Assembly (NCBI GenBank): GCA_031286005.1
Contig: JAITVC010000082.1
Coordinates: 1 to 6,936, forward strand
DNA: 6,936 nucleotides
Origin: Bacteroidales bacterium
GTDB lineage: Bacteria; Bacteroidota; Bacteroidia; Bacteroidales; P3
Direction of reading: 5' to 3'
Shown: positions 6,908 to 6,936 of the stretch, one piece after another
Layout: each line of letters starts with the position of its first letter
Numbering within the stretch: the stretch's first letter is position 1
Notes under the pieces: generated by a model
What the model saw: only the letters and a program-made list of their open reading frames with translations
Databases searched by the model: none
Told to the model about the DNA's origin: nothing
Position numbers and translations under genes: made by a program

Positions 6908-6936
6908 TGTTAAAAGTTATTTAGGTTTAGAAAAAT

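Noticed and set aside
6908..6936. Purine riboswitch or regulator site upstream of purL
   Set aside because: Only 29 bp upstream of purL is visible, too little for a riboswitch. TAACTTTT at 6912-6919 on the - strand matches a -7 box only in part and would leave almost no leader.

Overview
The window looks like chromosomal DNA from a member of the Bacteroidota, probably Bacteroidales. The evidence is a TonB-dependent receptor end with the usual 'ENILDNVQKDPIIGY' segment, A-rich translation starts with no Shine-Dalgarno sequence, and a TACCTTTG box upstream of purC that fits the Bacteroidota -7 promoter element (TAnnTTTG). No RNA gene, transposase, phage gene or CRISPR array was seen.

Layout. 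The left third is on the + strand. It holds the C-terminal end of a TonB-dependent outer-membrane receptor (1-490), an 83-bp gap with a G/C-skewed repeat and inverted repeat, a small secreted heavy-metal-associated (HMA) protein (574-882), and, 10 bp further on, a class A flavodiiron protein of the FprA/ROO type (893-2086). The right two thirds are on the - strand and carry two de novo purine genes: purL (3149-6907, transcribed first) and purC (2144-2851). The two blocks converge on a perfect 14-bp hairpin (2089-2124) that can act as a terminator from both sides.

The most unusual element is the roughly 300-bp gap between purL and purC. It contains six copies of an 18-20 bp palindrome (core TTTCAGA-nnnn-TCTGAAA), five of them on a strict 42-bp period, with spacers that are themselves related. 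It is not a CRISPR array. Because 42 is a multiple of three and the palindrome reads SE-x-SE on both strands, both strands contain open frames with 14-residue repeats; these look like by-products of the repeat rather than genes. A likely purC promoter lies just beyond the array, so purC could be transcribed separately from purL.

How the genes work together. PurL makes FGAM from FGAR, glutamine and ATP, and PurC later joins aspartate to CAIR to make SAICAR, so both serve IMP synthesis. The + strand genes suggest envelope metal handling (receptor plus HMA protein) next to cytoplasmic O2 or NO reduction (flavodiiron protein). That functional link is inferred from position only. There is no clear evidence of a wholly new system; the 42-bp palindromic array is the best candidate for further work.
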